From Allobosea caraganae (GTDB taxonomy: Bacteria; Pseudomonadota; Alphaproteobacteria; Rhizobiales; Beijerinckiaceae): 64,000 nt of DNA. Both the position numbers and the translations under genes were made by a program. The stretch spans positions 62,001 to 126,000 of the forward strand of contig NZ_QQTO01000007.1 of assembly GCF_003351345.1 (NCBI RefSeq), written 5' to 3'. Shown one piece after another: positions 17,144 through 26,717 of this stretch. Each line of letters starts with the position of its first letter. The stretch's first letter is position 1. A model generated the notes under the pieces. That model was not told the origin of the DNA. It did not search any database and saw nothing but the letters and a program-made list of their open reading frames with translations.

Positions 17144-18262
17144 TCAGGCGGGCACGAGCGTGAGCCGGTCATAGACCGAGCTGGTCTGCACGCTGATCGC
17201 GCTCCAGTCATAGCGCCGCAGCAGGTCGCGGCCAATGCGGAACTGGTCCGGGTCCTGCCGCATCTTCGCCGCGAGCTCATCGACGTCGTGGAGCCGGAAA
17301 TAGTTTTGCGCGGACAGCCCGATATCGAGATTGGGCTCGATGTCGCTGAGCAGCGTCGGGGCGCCGGCTGCGATCGCCTCCAGCGCGGCGATCGGCAGGC
17401 CCTCGTGCGAGGAGGGCAGCACGAACAGCGCCGCATGCGCCAGCAGCGTCTCGACATCGGGGCGCGGCAGCGGGCCGGTGAAGATCACCCGGTCGCCCGC
17501 CATCGCCTTGAGCTTCCTGAGATAGGGGCTGTCGGGCTCGGCGCCGCCGGCGATCACCAGCCGGTCGAGGTCCGGGACGCGCTCGAACGCCGCGATCACG
17601 TCCTCGAAGCATTTCTCCGGCACCAGCCGCCCGACGCAAGCGACATAGCGCATGTGCTCGAGCCGATGGCGCGTCACCACGTCCTGGTGCAGCGCTGCCG
17701 GCGCGAAGCCCGCGCCCTGACTATGGTTGGCCCCGTTGGGAATGTGCTGCAGCGCGACCGCGCGATCCGGGAAGCTCTGCCGAAGCCGGCGCGTGACCGA
17801 TTGCGATACCGGGATCACCTGGTCGGCGAAGCGCATGCCGAGATACTCCCCGGCGCGCAGGGCCGCCTTGGCGATGCCGTTCCACTTGGCCCGGCGATAG
17901 TCGTCGCCGTGATGGGTGACGATCACCTTCATCCCGAGCAGCTTGGCGAGCGGCGCCACCAGCGCGGGCCCGATCGCGTGGATATGCACGATATCGGCCC
18001 GGATCTTGAAGCGGGCATGGAGGACGGCGACGAACGCGTTGCTGATCGCCTCGAAATACTTGTTGCGGGCGGCGTAGAGCGGCACGACGCGGACGCCCTG
18101 GTGCACTGTCTCCCGCCCGGGCAAATAGGGTTTGCGGCCGAAGACCACGATCTCGTCGGATGGGCGCATCGCCTTCAGCCGCGGGTAGAGCTGCTCGCAA
18201 TGGGTCTCGACGCCTCCCATCACGCCTGGAAATCCGCGCAGGCCGATCACACAGATTTTCAT
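17144..18262 (-). CDS. Glycosyltransferase family 4 (rhamnosyltransferase-like N-terminus)
   Basis: A 372-residue GT-B glycosyltransferase. The N-terminus MKICVIGLRGFPGVMGGVET resembles the loop of WchF/RgpA-type enzymes that act on an early acceptor in EPS assembly. The C-terminal part has YVACVGRLVPEKCFEDVIAA and FVLPSSHEGLPIAALEAIAAG. ATG 18262 is the start supported by homology; GAG lies four bases upstream. The gene follows the initiating sugar-phosphate transferase by 113 bases on the same strand. That order fits a second-sugar transferase, but the donor is not known. Confidence 0.88.
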   Translation of the reverse strand: MKICVIGLRGFPGVMGGVETHCEQLYPRLKAMRPSDEIVVFGRKPYLPGRETVHQGVRVVPLYAARNKYFEAISNAFVAVLHARFKIRADIVHIHAIGPALVAPLAKLLGMKVIVTHHGDDYRRAKWNGIAKAALRAGEYLGMRFADQVIPVSQSVTRRLRQSFPDRAVALQHIPNGANHSQGAGFAPAALHQDVVTRHRLEHMRYVACVGRLVPEKCFEDVIAAFERVPDLDRLVIAGGAEPDSPYLRKLKAMAGDRVIFTGPLPRPDVETLLAHAALFVLPSSHEGLPIAALEAIAAGAPTLLSDIEPNLDIGLSAQNYFRLHDVDELAAKMRQDPDQFRIGRDLLRRYDWSAISVQTSSVYDRLTLVPA

Positions 18263-18375
18263 AGATCTCGCCCCTTCTGAGACCGAATTGGCCAAGGCAT
18301 CAATCGCAATATGAACAGGATCGTAAGTCGTTAATTCGGTAATCGCGCATCGCGATCCGCATCTCGGAGGTCTCG

Positions 18376-19818
18376 CTAGTAGACCTTCGAGATGTTCGTG
18401 ATGACGCCGACAGTCCGGAACAGGATCTTGATGTCGAGCCACAGGCTCCAATTGGCGATGTACCAAAGATCGGCCTCGACGCGCCGGGCCATCAACTCGG
18501 GCGTCTCGGTTTCGCCGCGCAGGCCCGAGACCTGGGCGAAGCCGGTAATGCCCGGTTTCGCATGGTGGCGCAGCGCATAGTCGGCGATGAGCGCGCTGTA
18601 CTGGCTGTCATGCGCGAGCACGTGCGGGCGCGGGCCGACCAGCGACATGTCGCCCTTCAGCACGTTGATGAACTGCGGCAGCTCGTCGAGGCTGGTCGAG
18701 CGGATCCAGCGCCCGACCGCGGTGATGCGCGGGTCGCCGCGCCGCGCCTGCCGGACGACCGGGCCGTTATCCAGCGTGCGCATGCTGCGGAACTTGAAGA
18801 TCCGGAAGATGCGGCCGTTGGAGCCCGTCCGATCCTGCGCGAAGATCACCGGCCCGCGGCTGTCGAGCTTGATCGCAAGAGCGACCATCGCAAGCACCGG
18901 CCACAGGCAGGCAAGGGCGATCAGCGCCCCGGTGATGTCGAGCGCGCGCTTGACCGCCCGCTCATGCGAGCGCAGCGCCGGCCGTTGCAATTCAAAGGTC
19001 TTGAGCGGCCCGCAATCGAGGATCGGCTTTTGCAGCAGCGGCCGCATCTCCGGCGGCGCCACGAAGCGCACGCCGATCGGCAGGCGCCGCAACTGCGCCA
19101 TCAGCGCGTCGAACCCCTCGGCGTTCGGGATCGGCGAGGTCACGAAGACCTCGTCGACCTGCTCGGACCGCACCAGGTCGGAGATCTTTTCGGGGAGATC
19201 GGTCTCGGGCCGGCCGGCGGCATCGCGCAGCGGCAGGCAGCGCATGACGCGGTGGCCCTGCCTCGCGAGCGCCGCGAGCAATTCGTCGGGTCCGGTCACC
19301 GGGTCGAAGAAGACGATCGCCCGGCGCGGCGGCAAGGTGCCGAGCCTGATGCCGGACTTGACCGCCGAGGCGGTGAGGATGCGCGCCGCCGTCAGCGTCG
19401 CCAGGCCGCCGCCGCAGGTGGCGATGGCGACGGCGCGTGAGAACTGGTCGCCGATCTTGAGCAGGAAGGCCGACATCGCGGCGATCAGCACCGCGGTGAA
19501 CCATGACGTGGTCACGTCGGGCAGCGCAGCGCGGCTCGCCAGGATGCGGGGCGAACGATAGAGCCCGCGCGCATGCGCGATCAGCACGTAGAGCGCCGCG
19601 ACGACGAGGCCGAGGCCGAAGGCGACGTCGAGATTGGCCGGCTGGCCCCAGAAGGCGATCGTGTAGAACGCCTGCGAGCCTGCTGCCACAGCAATAATGG
19701 CCGCTGCCTCAAGGGCGGCGAGTTGGACGCTGATAATCGGGTGAGGGAAACGCTCGGTGAGGACGAGCTCCCGCCCCAACGTATCCGGCATCTGATAGTT
19801 GGCACTATAGTCCGCCAT
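18376..19818 (-). CDS. Undecaprenyl-phosphate sugar phosphotransferase (PglC/WcaJ-type, initiating enzyme)
   Basis: A 480-residue polyprenyl glycosylphosphotransferase that starts the EPS repeat by moving a hexose-1-phosphate to undecaprenyl phosphate. The N-terminal half has about four membrane helices and a CoA-binding-like domain. The C-terminal third has the full catalytic signature: KRALDITGALIAL, FAQDRTGSNG, FKFRSM, SLDELPQFINVLKGDMSLVG followed by PRP, and KPGITGFAQVSG. The length and topology match WcaJ/PssY proteins that use UDP-glucose. GGGAG lies seven bases before the ATG. It heads the minus-strand block with two GT4 genes and the VanZ-like gene. Confidence 0.93.
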   Translation of the reverse strand: MADYSANYQMPDTLGRELVLTERFPHPIISVQLAALEAAAIIAVAAGSQAFYTIAFWGQPANLDVAFGLGLVVAALYVLIAHARGLYRSPRILASRAALPDVTTSWFTAVLIAAMSAFLLKIGDQFSRAVAIATCGGGLATLTAARILTASAVKSGIRLGTLPPRRAIVFFDPVTGPDELLAALARQGHRVMRCLPLRDAAGRPETDLPEKISDLVRSEQVDEVFVTSPIPNAEGFDALMAQLRRLPIGVRFVAPPEMRPLLQKPILDCGPLKTFELQRPALRSHERAVKRALDITGALIALACLWPVLAMVALAIKLDSRGPVIFAQDRTGSNGRIFRIFKFRSMRTLDNGPVVRQARRGDPRITAVGRWIRSTSLDELPQFINVLKGDMSLVGPRPHVLAHDSQYSALIADYALRHHAKPGITGFAQVSGLRGETETPELMARRVEADLWYIANWSLWLDIKILFRTVGVITNISKVY

Positions 19819-20143
19819 CGATTGACTCCCGGACGCTGAACTCTGAAACCGCGATCATTTGGTTATCGAATTCTTAGCAACTCCCGGGCCAATTGATCTT
19901 TCGGTTTAGGGATTGATTATAATCTATGCAGGATTCGCCGGAGATGGCGGTAGGTGCCATTTTTATTTGCGAGTCGTAGTTTTGTGGACGACGAGTCGAA
20001 AGACGATCGCAAATTCGGCCCGGGAATAGCCAATTGAAATTGGAAAAGGTCTTTTGAGAGTGCAGGTGAAGCGCGGTGCACGAGTCGCGCCCGCGCAAGC
20101 TATACGGAGGAATCTGGGCTGAGCTTGGCGTGTGCGGCGGTGT
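19819..20143. other. AT-richer intergenic region upstream of the initiating transferase
   Basis: This 325-base spacer holds the promoter for the minus-strand transferase operon. It is less GC-rich than the flanks and contains the inverted repeat CCAATT-GA-AATTGG (20030-20043). No coding frame there is convincing. Confidence 0.4.
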
Positions 20144-21730
20144 CTATTGGGAGAGACGTATATCCGCGGCGCGGAGCGCAAGTTGAAGCAGTGTTAAACT
20201 CGGGTTTGCGCTGCCGGAACTTGGAAATACCGATGCGCTGACCAGGCTGAGATTGGCGACGCCGTGACAGCGGAGGAAGGGATCGACGACCGAGGCGCGG
20301 GGGTCCGTGCCCATGCGGGTCGAGCCGGCCGGGTGCAGCGTATCCTCGCTCCGTTCGATGAAGCGGGCCGGTTCGCCGGCAGCGGTTTCCGGCCAGGCGA
20401 TGGGGCAGATCTCGTCGAACCCGGCGCGGGTCCAATAGGCGCGGAAGCGCCTGTGGGCGGCCTGGAACGTGTGCTCGTCCGCTTCGGTCGGGCTCCAATC
20501 CAGCGCCAGCACCGGCATGCCCAGGCCGTCGCGCTGCTGCGCCAGCTGCAGCCGGTTCTGCCGGTGCGGCGCCTGCTCGATCCGCAGGTCGGCGAAGAGC
20601 GACATGTCCGGCGGCAGGTAAAGCTGCCGGTATTTCAGTCGCCAGAGTGCGGCGCTGGCCAGGAAGCCCGGGTCGAGCAACTGCTTGATGGAGGCGAGAT
20701 TTGACTTCGCGCTCCGGTGGCCCTGCACCCGGTGCCCCAGGCTGCGCAGGGCGTTGAGCGGCGAGTCCGGGGCGGGCGCGATGCGGATGTCGATATAGGC
20801 GCTGGCGATGCCGTCTTCCTGCTGCGCGGCGGGAGAGAGCTCGAAATGGATGCTGCGCCGCGTCGACCTCGTCAGGCGCTGGCCGAACAGCCGGTTGGTC
20901 AGGAAGGGATCGCGCATGGCGAGCTGGCCGAGCTCCACCCGCAGGTGATCCTGGAAGAAGCGCCCGAGCGCCTCGCAGCCGGCGAAGGCCCGCCCGTCCG
21001 AGATCTGGTCGAGATGGAGCGCCAGCCGCGTCGTCTCGAAGGTGCCGGCGGCGAAGAAGAAGGTTTTCGCCCGTATTTCCAGCCGCTTCCGGTTGGGGCT
21101 CGCCGCGATGACGGCGGCGAGCCGGCCGCGCTCCCGGTCGAGCACCAGGTCGCAGACCGAGGCGTTGAGCCAGGTCTCGATCCGCCCCTGGCCCTGCAAC
21201 TGCACGCCGAGCGCCTTGGCGAGGTTGCGGTTGGAGAAGCGCGGCGTCTTCGGAAAGCGGCGAACCACGTCCGCATCGATGCTTCCGGCGGCTGGCAGCG
21301 GCGGCGAGGCGGCGGAATCGGCCTCGAACGAGCTGTGGTCGATCTTGAACAAGGTCTCGGTCAGCGGCGTATAGAGGCCGAGATCGGCGGGGGAGAGCGG
21401 CCAGGCCTCGATCGCGGCATGGGGCCGCGCCAGCATGTCGTGCGAGGTCAACGGGATGAGCCGCCCGCCCCAATGCGCGGAGGCGCCGCCGAGCCCGCGA
21501 TATTCGCCCGAAATCATGCCCGCATGCCGTGACGAGCCGTTCAGGGCCTCGCGTACGGGCAACTGGCGGTTCGGCTGGCGCTCGCCGCTTTCGAGAATGA
21601 CGACGCGGCGCCCGGCGCTGGCCAGCCGCCAGGCGATGATCAGCCCCGCCAGCCCGCTGCCGACGACGCAGAACTCCGCGTCGCGGCTAAGGATGGCCGC
21701 ATCACTCTCGGCAAGATCGAATATCGCCAC
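20144..21730 (-). CDS. GMC-family FAD-dependent oxidoreductase
   Basis: A 528-residue flavoprotein. The FAD-binding GxGxxG lies near residues 23-30 (CVVGSGLAGLIIAWRL), and ILESGERQ at the end of the second strand binds the ribose. A Gly-rich loop (GLGGASAHWGG) and the C-terminal HPAGSTRMG motif with the following ANPSLTLLQLALR belong to the GMC family, which oxidises alcohols and sugars. GTG 21730 was chosen because GAGG lies just upstream and the next in-frame start at 21931 adds 67 residues without similarity. It is in the middle of the EPS locus, so it may oxidise a sugar of the polymer; the substrate is unknown. Confidence 0.83.
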   Translation of the reverse strand: MAIFDLAESDAAILSRDAEFCVVGSGLAGLIIAWRLASAGRRVVILESGERQPNRQLPVREALNGSSRHAGMISGEYRGLGGASAHWGGRLIPLTSHDMLARPHAAIEAWPLSPADLGLYTPLTETLFKIDHSSFEADSAASPPLPAAGSIDADVVRRFPKTPRFSNRNLAKALGVQLQGQGRIETWLNASVCDLVLDRERGRLAAVIAASPNRKRLEIRAKTFFFAAGTFETTRLALHLDQISDGRAFAGCEALGRFFQDHLRVELGQLAMRDPFLTNRLFGQRLTRSTRRSIHFELSPAAQQEDGIASAYIDIRIAPAPDSPLNALRSLGHRVQGHRSAKSNLASIKQLLDPGFLASAALWRLKYRQLYLPPDMSLFADLRIEQAPHRQNRLQLAQQRDGLGMPVLALDWSPTEADEHTFQAAHRRFRAYWTRAGFDEICPIAWPETAAGEPARFIERSEDTLHPAGSTRMGTDPRASVVDPFLRCHGVANLSLVSASVFPSSGSANPSLTLLQLALRAADIRLSQ

Positions 21731-22382
21731 CGATCCTCGCAGTCCGCACGTGCGGCAGATCGTCCTACACAGCCAATCAATAGCGAGGGCATGTCCGGAT
21801 GCCGCCACGTGGCGTATTCGCCCCGCGGCTGATTGGTATCGTCGACCTATATCAGCAAGACATGCGCCCAAATGCTTGAATTTACGCGTCAATGTAGCTT
21901 GTCGGGGAAACCGGCGGCGTTCAAGGAGCATGATTGGCGCTTGAGATGAGATGTCGGGGCAGATTGCCTAAATGGACATCGTTGTTCTGTATTGGATATG
22001 CTCTGCCATCTATAAGTATTGATGGGAGATATGCCATCGAATGCTTCGTGCATATAATTGGTGCAGGCTCGTCTTAGCGGGAGTGTCTGCGCAGATAAGT
22101 TCCGATCTTCGCTTGCGGGTGACGGTGACCGTCCCATCACGGAGCTTGAGCGAGCCAGTTCTCGTCAACGAAGACGTTGCGTCATGCTTTCGCGTACATC
22201 TGAACTGAAGTGGCGCTCGATTGGGTATTGAGGCGGCTAGCAAGTATCGATTCAGCTGAACCATGGCCCGTTGCGGCACTCCCGGGCCAAACGCCTCCGC
22301 CGACCGCGCTCCCGAACGGCATGAAATTTGCGGCGCCCCGTCAGGATAAACAATCCGAATAACGTTGCGGAGGGTGATGTTG
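21731..22382. other. Divergent intergenic region, 652 bases, no recognised gene
   Basis: This spacer separates the GMC oxidoreductase (minus) and FkbM methyltransferase (plus). It is AT-richer around 21950-22070. An 89-codon minus-strand frame at 22010-22279 is the longest unexplained frame; I do not recognise its product, and it starts without a clear ribosome-binding site, so I did not call it. The right end has GGAGG at 22369-22373 for the FkbM gene. A decayed gene is possible. Confidence 0.4.
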
Positions 22383-23123
22383 ATGGCTCAACTCAGCGTT
22401 TTGGATCGCGTGGGGTGCAAGTTAAAGGGTACGTTCCGCGAAATGCGCGGCGCCCAAATCGTCAGCAATGACGGCATTAGACTGATCGTCGACCGTGACC
22501 AGCTGAAGGATGACGCGATCATCCGGGCCCTGCTCTTCGATCGGCATGAGAGAACCGAGGCCGCGCTGGTCAAATATTGTTTGCGGCCCGGCGACCGGGT
22601 GCTCGAGCTTGGTTCGGGCGTCGGTTTCATCACGATGCTCTGCGCGCGCATCTGCGGCGCGGCCAATGTCGTGACGCTGGAGGGCAACCCGACGATGCAC
22701 GCGCTTCTGGTGCGCAACCTCGCCATGAACCGTTACGCCGTCGATGCCCGCCAGTCGGTCGTCTCGCTCGATGGCGGGCCGGTGACCTTCCATCTCTCGG
22801 AGTCCCTGGTTTCGTCGAGCATGCTCGATCGCGGTGATGCCGCCGCCGAGACGGTGCCCTCGACCTCATTCCGCGACCTGCTCGCCGAAATCGAGCCTAC
22901 GGTCGTCATCATGGATATCGAGGGCAGCGAGATCGACCTGCTCGGCACCTGCCCGATGCCGAGCGTGCGCGCCATCGGCGTCGAAACGCATCCGCAGATC
23001 GTCGGCGAAGACGCCATCGCCGCGATGGACAGGCGGCTGGCGGCCCTCGGCTTCCAGGTCGACGAGCGCTTCCCGACCGCATCGAAGCGCTGCCTCTACG
23101 TTCGCGAGCCGCGCAAGAACTGA
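22383..23123 (+). CDS. FkbM-type SAM-dependent methyltransferase
   Basis: A 246-residue class I methyltransferase. The SAM-binding strand VLELGSGVGFITML is near residue 73, followed by VVTLEGNPTMHALLVRN with the acidic ribose-binding residue, and VVIMDIEGSEIDLLG, which is the FkbM signature. Such enzymes often O-methylate sugars of surface glycans. ATG 22383 has GGAGG nine bases upstream; ATG 22377 and TTG 22365 are alternatives. The acyltransferase gene follows 84 bases later on the same strand. Together they look like a decoration module of the EPS locus. Confidence 0.85.
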   Translation: MAQLSVLDRVGCKLKGTFREMRGAQIVSNDGIRLIVDRDQLKDDAIIRALLFDRHERTEAALVKYCLRPGDRVLELGSGVGFITMLCARICGAANVVTLEGNPTMHALLVRNLAMNRYAVDARQSVVSLDGGPVTFHLSESLVSSSMLDRGDAAAETVPSTSFRDLLAEIEPTVVIMDIEGSEIDLLGTCPMPSVRAIGVETHPQIVGEDAIAAMDRRLAALGFQVDERFPTASKRCLYVREPRKN

Positions 23124-23207
23124 CATCGACAACAAAAGACCACTGAAAGGCTAGGCCGAAAGGGAAACGAGGCCAGGGGGATGTGATCCACGTGTTGGAG
23201 GAAGACG

Positions 23208-25073
23208 ATGTATCGTCCCGACATCGACGGCCTGCGCGCATTGGCGATCCTGCCCGTTCTGCTCTTCCACCTGAACTTTCCCTTCGTCGAGGGCGGCTTC
23301 GTCGGCGTCGACATCTTCTTCGTGATCTCGGGCTACCTGATCACGCGCATTCTGCGCGACGATCTCGATAGCGGCTCCTATTCGATCGCGCGCTTCTACG
23401 AGCGCCGAGCGCGGCGCATCCTGCCGGCGCTCTTCGTCGTGCTGGCCGCGAGTTGCGTCGCCGGCTTCGCCGTCATGATGCCGCACGACCTTGTCGGCCT
23501 CGGCCAAAGCGCACTCGCGACGCTGCTGTTCAGCTCGAACATCCTGTTCCTCAATCAGGTCGGCTATTTTGCCGACCCGGCCGACATCAAGCCCTTGCTC
23601 CACACCTGGTCGCTGGCGGTGGAGGAGCAGTTCTACATCCTGTTCCCGCTGCTGCTGGCGCTGCTGCACCGCTTCGGGCGGCGGGCCGCCATCGCGGCTT
23701 GCCTCGCCATTGCCCTGGTCTCGTTCGGCGCCGGAATCTGGCTGGTGCAGAAGGACCAGGCGGCCGCGTTCTACCTCGCGCCGACGCGGGTCTGGGAGCT
23801 TTTGATCGGCTCGTTGCTGGCGCTTGGCCTGTTTCCGCTGCCGGGCAGCGACCGGCTGCGCCAGGGGCTGGGCTGCCTTGGCCTCGGCCTGATCGGCTTC
23901 AGCATCCTGACCTATTCCGAAAGCACGCTCTTTCCCGGCATCGCCGCGCTCGCGCCCAGCATCGGCGCCGGGCTGATCATCTATTCCGGCCAGAACGGCG
24001 TCACCTGGGTGTCGCGGCTGCTCTCGCTGCGCCCGCTCGTCTTCATCGGCCTGATCTCATACTCGCTCTACCTCTGGCATTGGCCGATCCAGGCCTTCTA
24101 TCGCTATGAGGTCACCGATCATTTCAGCCGGCTCGAGAAGGTCGGGCTGCTCGCCCTCTGCTTTGCCTGCGCGATTCCGTCCTGGCGCTATGTCGAGCAG
24201 CCGTTCAGGACCGCGACGGGCTGGGGCCAGGGCCGCCGCGCCTTCACGGCTGCGGCGGTGGCGGCTTCGCTCCTCTTCGTGGCTGGCGGCGCGCTAGTCG
24301 TCGGGCATGGCGCCGCCTGGCGCTATCCGGCCAAAGCGGAGGCGGTGCTGGCCGGCATGGGCGGCTATGACGTCACCAGCGGCTATCGCGAGGGCTCGTG
24401 CTTCCTGACGAGCAAGTCCGACGACCTGGAGCTCTTCCGCAAGGAGCTCTGCCTGGGGCGGGACGCGGCGCGGAAGGATTATCTGCTGGTCGGCGACAGC
24501 CATGCGGCGGCGCTCTGGAGCGGGCTCTCCACGACCTTCACGGACATCCACTTCCAGCAGGCCACCGCGTCCGGCTGCCGGCCGCTGATGGACGGGCAGG
24601 GCGCCGAGCGCTGCCTTGGCCTGATGCGCTATATCTTCGAACAGCATCTGCCGCGGGCCGGGAGCGACGCCGTCGTGCTGGCGGCGCGCTGGACCCATGC
24701 CGACGTGGCGGGACTACTGAGCACGGTCGAGCGCCTCAAGCAGTTCGGCCGCCCGGTCTACGTCATCGGCCCCATCGTCGAGTACCAGCAGAAGCTGCCG
24801 CAGCTCCTGACCAAGAGCATCCTCTCCGACGATGCCGGCATGGTCGCGCGCAACCGCTCGCGGGCCCAGAAGGCCCTGGACGAGGAACTGGCGCAGGCGC
24901 TGCGCAATTCGGGGGCGACCTATATCTCGGCCTTCAAGACGCTGTGCCCCTCCGATCAATGCGTCACGCTGACCACGAGCGGCGTCCCGGTCCAATGGGA
25001 TTACGGCCACCTGACGCGCGAGGGATCGCAGTTCGTGGCCGAGACCTGGCGGCGGAACCACCTCGTGCAATGA
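23208..25073 (+). CDS. OafA/YrhL-type membrane acyltransferase with SGNH domain
   Basis: A 621-residue protein with an acyltransferase-3 membrane domain (residues 1 to about 360, ten or so helices) and a C-terminal SGNH esterase-like domain. The N-terminus YRPDIDGLRALAILPVLLFH carries the conserved R-x10-H type pattern, and HTWSLAVEEQFYILFP follows in the membrane part. The SGNH block has GDSHA with Ser431 and a D598-x-x-H601 pair near the end. These proteins put acetyl or other acyl groups on surface polysaccharides. GGAGG is six bases before the ATG. It is convergent with the second flippase gene. Confidence 0.92.
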   Translation: MYRPDIDGLRALAILPVLLFHLNFPFVEGGFVGVDIFFVISGYLITRILRDDLDSGSYSIARFYERRARRILPALFVVLAASCVAGFAVMMPHDLVGLGQSALATLLFSSNILFLNQVGYFADPADIKPLLHTWSLAVEEQFYILFPLLLALLHRFGRRAAIAACLAIALVSFGAGIWLVQKDQAAAFYLAPTRVWELLIGSLLALGLFPLPGSDRLRQGLGCLGLGLIGFSILTYSESTLFPGIAALAPSIGAGLIIYSGQNGVTWVSRLLSLRPLVFIGLISYSLYLWHWPIQAFYRYEVTDHFSRLEKVGLLALCFACAIPSWRYVEQPFRTATGWGQGRRAFTAAAVAASLLFVAGGALVVGHGAAWRYPAKAEAVLAGMGGYDVTSGYREGSCFLTSKSDDLELFRKELCLGRDAARKDYLLVGDSHAAALWSGLSTTFTDIHFQQATASGCRPLMDGQGAERCLGLMRYIFEQHLPRAGSDAVVLAARWTHADVAGLLSTVERLKQFGRPVYVIGPIVEYQQKLPQLLTKSILSDDAGMVARNRSRAQKALDEELAQALRNSGATYISAFKTLCPSDQCVTLTTSGVPVQWDYGHLTREGSQFVAETWRRNHLVQ

Positions 25074-25083
25074 GAGGCGGCGC

Positions 25084-25125
25084 AGCATTTTGGAGCGAAG
25101 TGGGTACCGGTTCGCGTGAAGAAAA
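25084..25125. repeat. Fragment related to the dispersed ACCGG palindrome family, copy D
   Basis: AGCATTTTGGAGCGAAGTGGG followed by TACCGGTTCGCG is a diverged half of the element seen at 8101, 45448 and 53655 (shared GAAGTGGG/ACCGG centre in inverted orientation). It lies between the convergent acyltransferase and flippase genes. The outer arms are only partly kept. Confidence 0.5.
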
Positions 25126-25129
25126 ATAG

Positions 25130-26650
25130 CTACGGCTTGCGGCCGAGCGCCGAGCGCAGCCAGGCGCCCTCGTCGCCGAGCAGCTTGGGCACCGCGAAGA
25201 AGATCACCAGGGCGATCGCGCCCGCGACCGCACCGCCGGCCGCCAGGAGCAGGATCGGATGCCAGCCGAGCGACAGCAGGACCGGCTTGAGGAACAGCAG
25301 CGGCAGGTTGATCAGAGCCGCGACGAGGAGATGGCGGCCCATGATCGCCGCGATCTGGCGCAGCGAGAGCGCGCAGGCGCGCTTCGACAGCACGAGCCCG
25401 AGCACGAAGGTGATGACGATCGCCGCGCCGATGCCGGCTGCGACGCCGGAGAGCCCATAGGGCAGCCCGAGCCAGGCGCCGGCGCAGACGCTCGCAGCAT
25501 AGAGCCACTGCCAGGAGGCCAGCCAAAAGGTCATGCCGCGCGCCCGGAGCAAGGTCGAGCTGATCTTGTAGGCGGTGCGGAAGAACAGCGACGCGACCAG
25601 GATCTGGAAGGGCAGGGTGACCTGCAGCCATTGCTTGCCGAGCAGCAGCTGGATGCATTCCTCCGCGAACAGGGTCAGGAAGCCGCTGAGCGGGATCGTC
25701 GCCAGCGCGATCAGCCCGACCGAGCGGCAATAGGCCCGTGCCAGCCGGTCCCGGTCGGACTGGATCGTCGCCAGCGCCGGGAAGAGCACCTTGTCGCCGA
25801 CTGCGCCGAACAGGTTCACCGGCTGCATCAGGATCGTATAGGCGCGGTTGTAGATGCCGAGCGTCGCGGCCCCGAGCCAGCGGCCGACGATGAACTGGTC
25901 GGCGTTGAGCGCGACGTAGTTGCCGAGGCTCGAGAGCGTGATCCCGGCGCCGAAGCGCAGCAGCCGGCGCAGTGCCCCCCAATGCAGCAGCGGCCTCATC
26001 GCGTGGCGCGAGCAGGCGATGAAGGCGAGGCTCGCCAGGACGCTCTGCGCGATCTGGCCCCAGACCAGCGACCAGATGCCGAAGCCAGCGAGCGCGAGCC
26101 CGATCGCGACCGCGCCATAGCCCAGCGCATAGCTCGCCATTCCGATCAGGCTGATCGAGCGGAAGCGCATTTCGCGCTGCAGTTTCGCTTCGGCGACGAT
26201 CGCGAAGCCGCGAATGGCGAAGATGAAGCATAGCACCCGCAGCGCCGGCTCGACGGCGGGAATCTGGAACAGCCCCGCAACGACCGGAGCCGCAACGAAC
26301 AGGATCGCGGTGATCGCGAAGCTGGCCAGGGCGGAGACGGTGAAGCCGGTGCGCACGTGCTCGCGGTCGAGCTGCGGCATCTGCACGATTGCCGGCGCGA
26401 TGCCGATCGTGCCGAAGATGTCGGCCAGCGCGACCACGGTCATGGCGGCGCTGACGACGCCGAAATCGGTCGGTGTCAGCAGCCGCGCCAGCACCGCCAG
26501 CACGGCGATGCGCAGCAGGGCCTGGCTGCCGGCGCCGACGAACATCCAGGCGAAGCCCTCGATCGTTCGCCGGGACAGGGATTTTGCTGGCGACGCGCCG
26601 CCCGCAACCGCGAGAGCGGGGGTCAACACAGCCTGCGAGGCATCTACCAT
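25130..26650 (-). CDS. Second Wzx-like polysaccharide flippase/exporter (MOP superfamily)
   Basis: A 506-residue membrane protein with twelve or more hydrophobic segments. The start of the conserved region, RRTIEGFAWMFVGAGSQALLRI, and ARLLTPTDFGVVSAAMTVV are typical of lipopolysaccharide/EPS translocases. ATG 26650 was chosen because earlier starts would run into the UDP-glucose dehydrogenase gene, which ends at 26718 on the same strand. It is only distantly like the other flippase at 5557-6813, so the locus has two of them. It may serve a second glycan or a different lipid carrier; this is inference. Confidence 0.87.
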   Translation of the reverse strand: MVDASQAVLTPALAVAGGASPAKSLSRRTIEGFAWMFVGAGSQALLRIAVLAVLARLLTPTDFGVVSAAMTVVALADIFGTIGIAPAIVQMPQLDREHVRTGFTVSALASFAITAILFVAAPVVAGLFQIPAVEPALRVLCFIFAIRGFAIVAEAKLQREMRFRSISLIGMASYALGYGAVAIGLALAGFGIWSLVWGQIAQSVLASLAFIACSRHAMRPLLHWGALRRLLRFGAGITLSSLGNYVALNADQFIVGRWLGAATLGIYNRAYTILMQPVNLFGAVGDKVLFPALATIQSDRDRLARAYCRSVGLIALATIPLSGFLTLFAEECIQLLLGKQWLQVTLPFQILVASLFFRTAYKISSTLLRARGMTFWLASWQWLYAASVCAGAWLGLPYGLSGVAAGIGAAIVITFVLGLVLSKRACALSLRQIAAIMGRHLLVAALINLPLLFLKPVLLSLGWHPILLLAAGGAVAGAIALVIFFAVPKLLGDEGAWLRSALGRKP

Positions 26651-26717
26651 CACGCAAGTCGCCTTCGGGTCGTCCGAGTGTTCGGGTCGGCTTAGAGCAC
26701 CATCACTCGGAGCAAGG

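Noticed and set aside
22010..22279. 89-codon minus-strand frame
   Set aside because: No similarity recognised and no ribosome site; noted as part of the intergenic region only.
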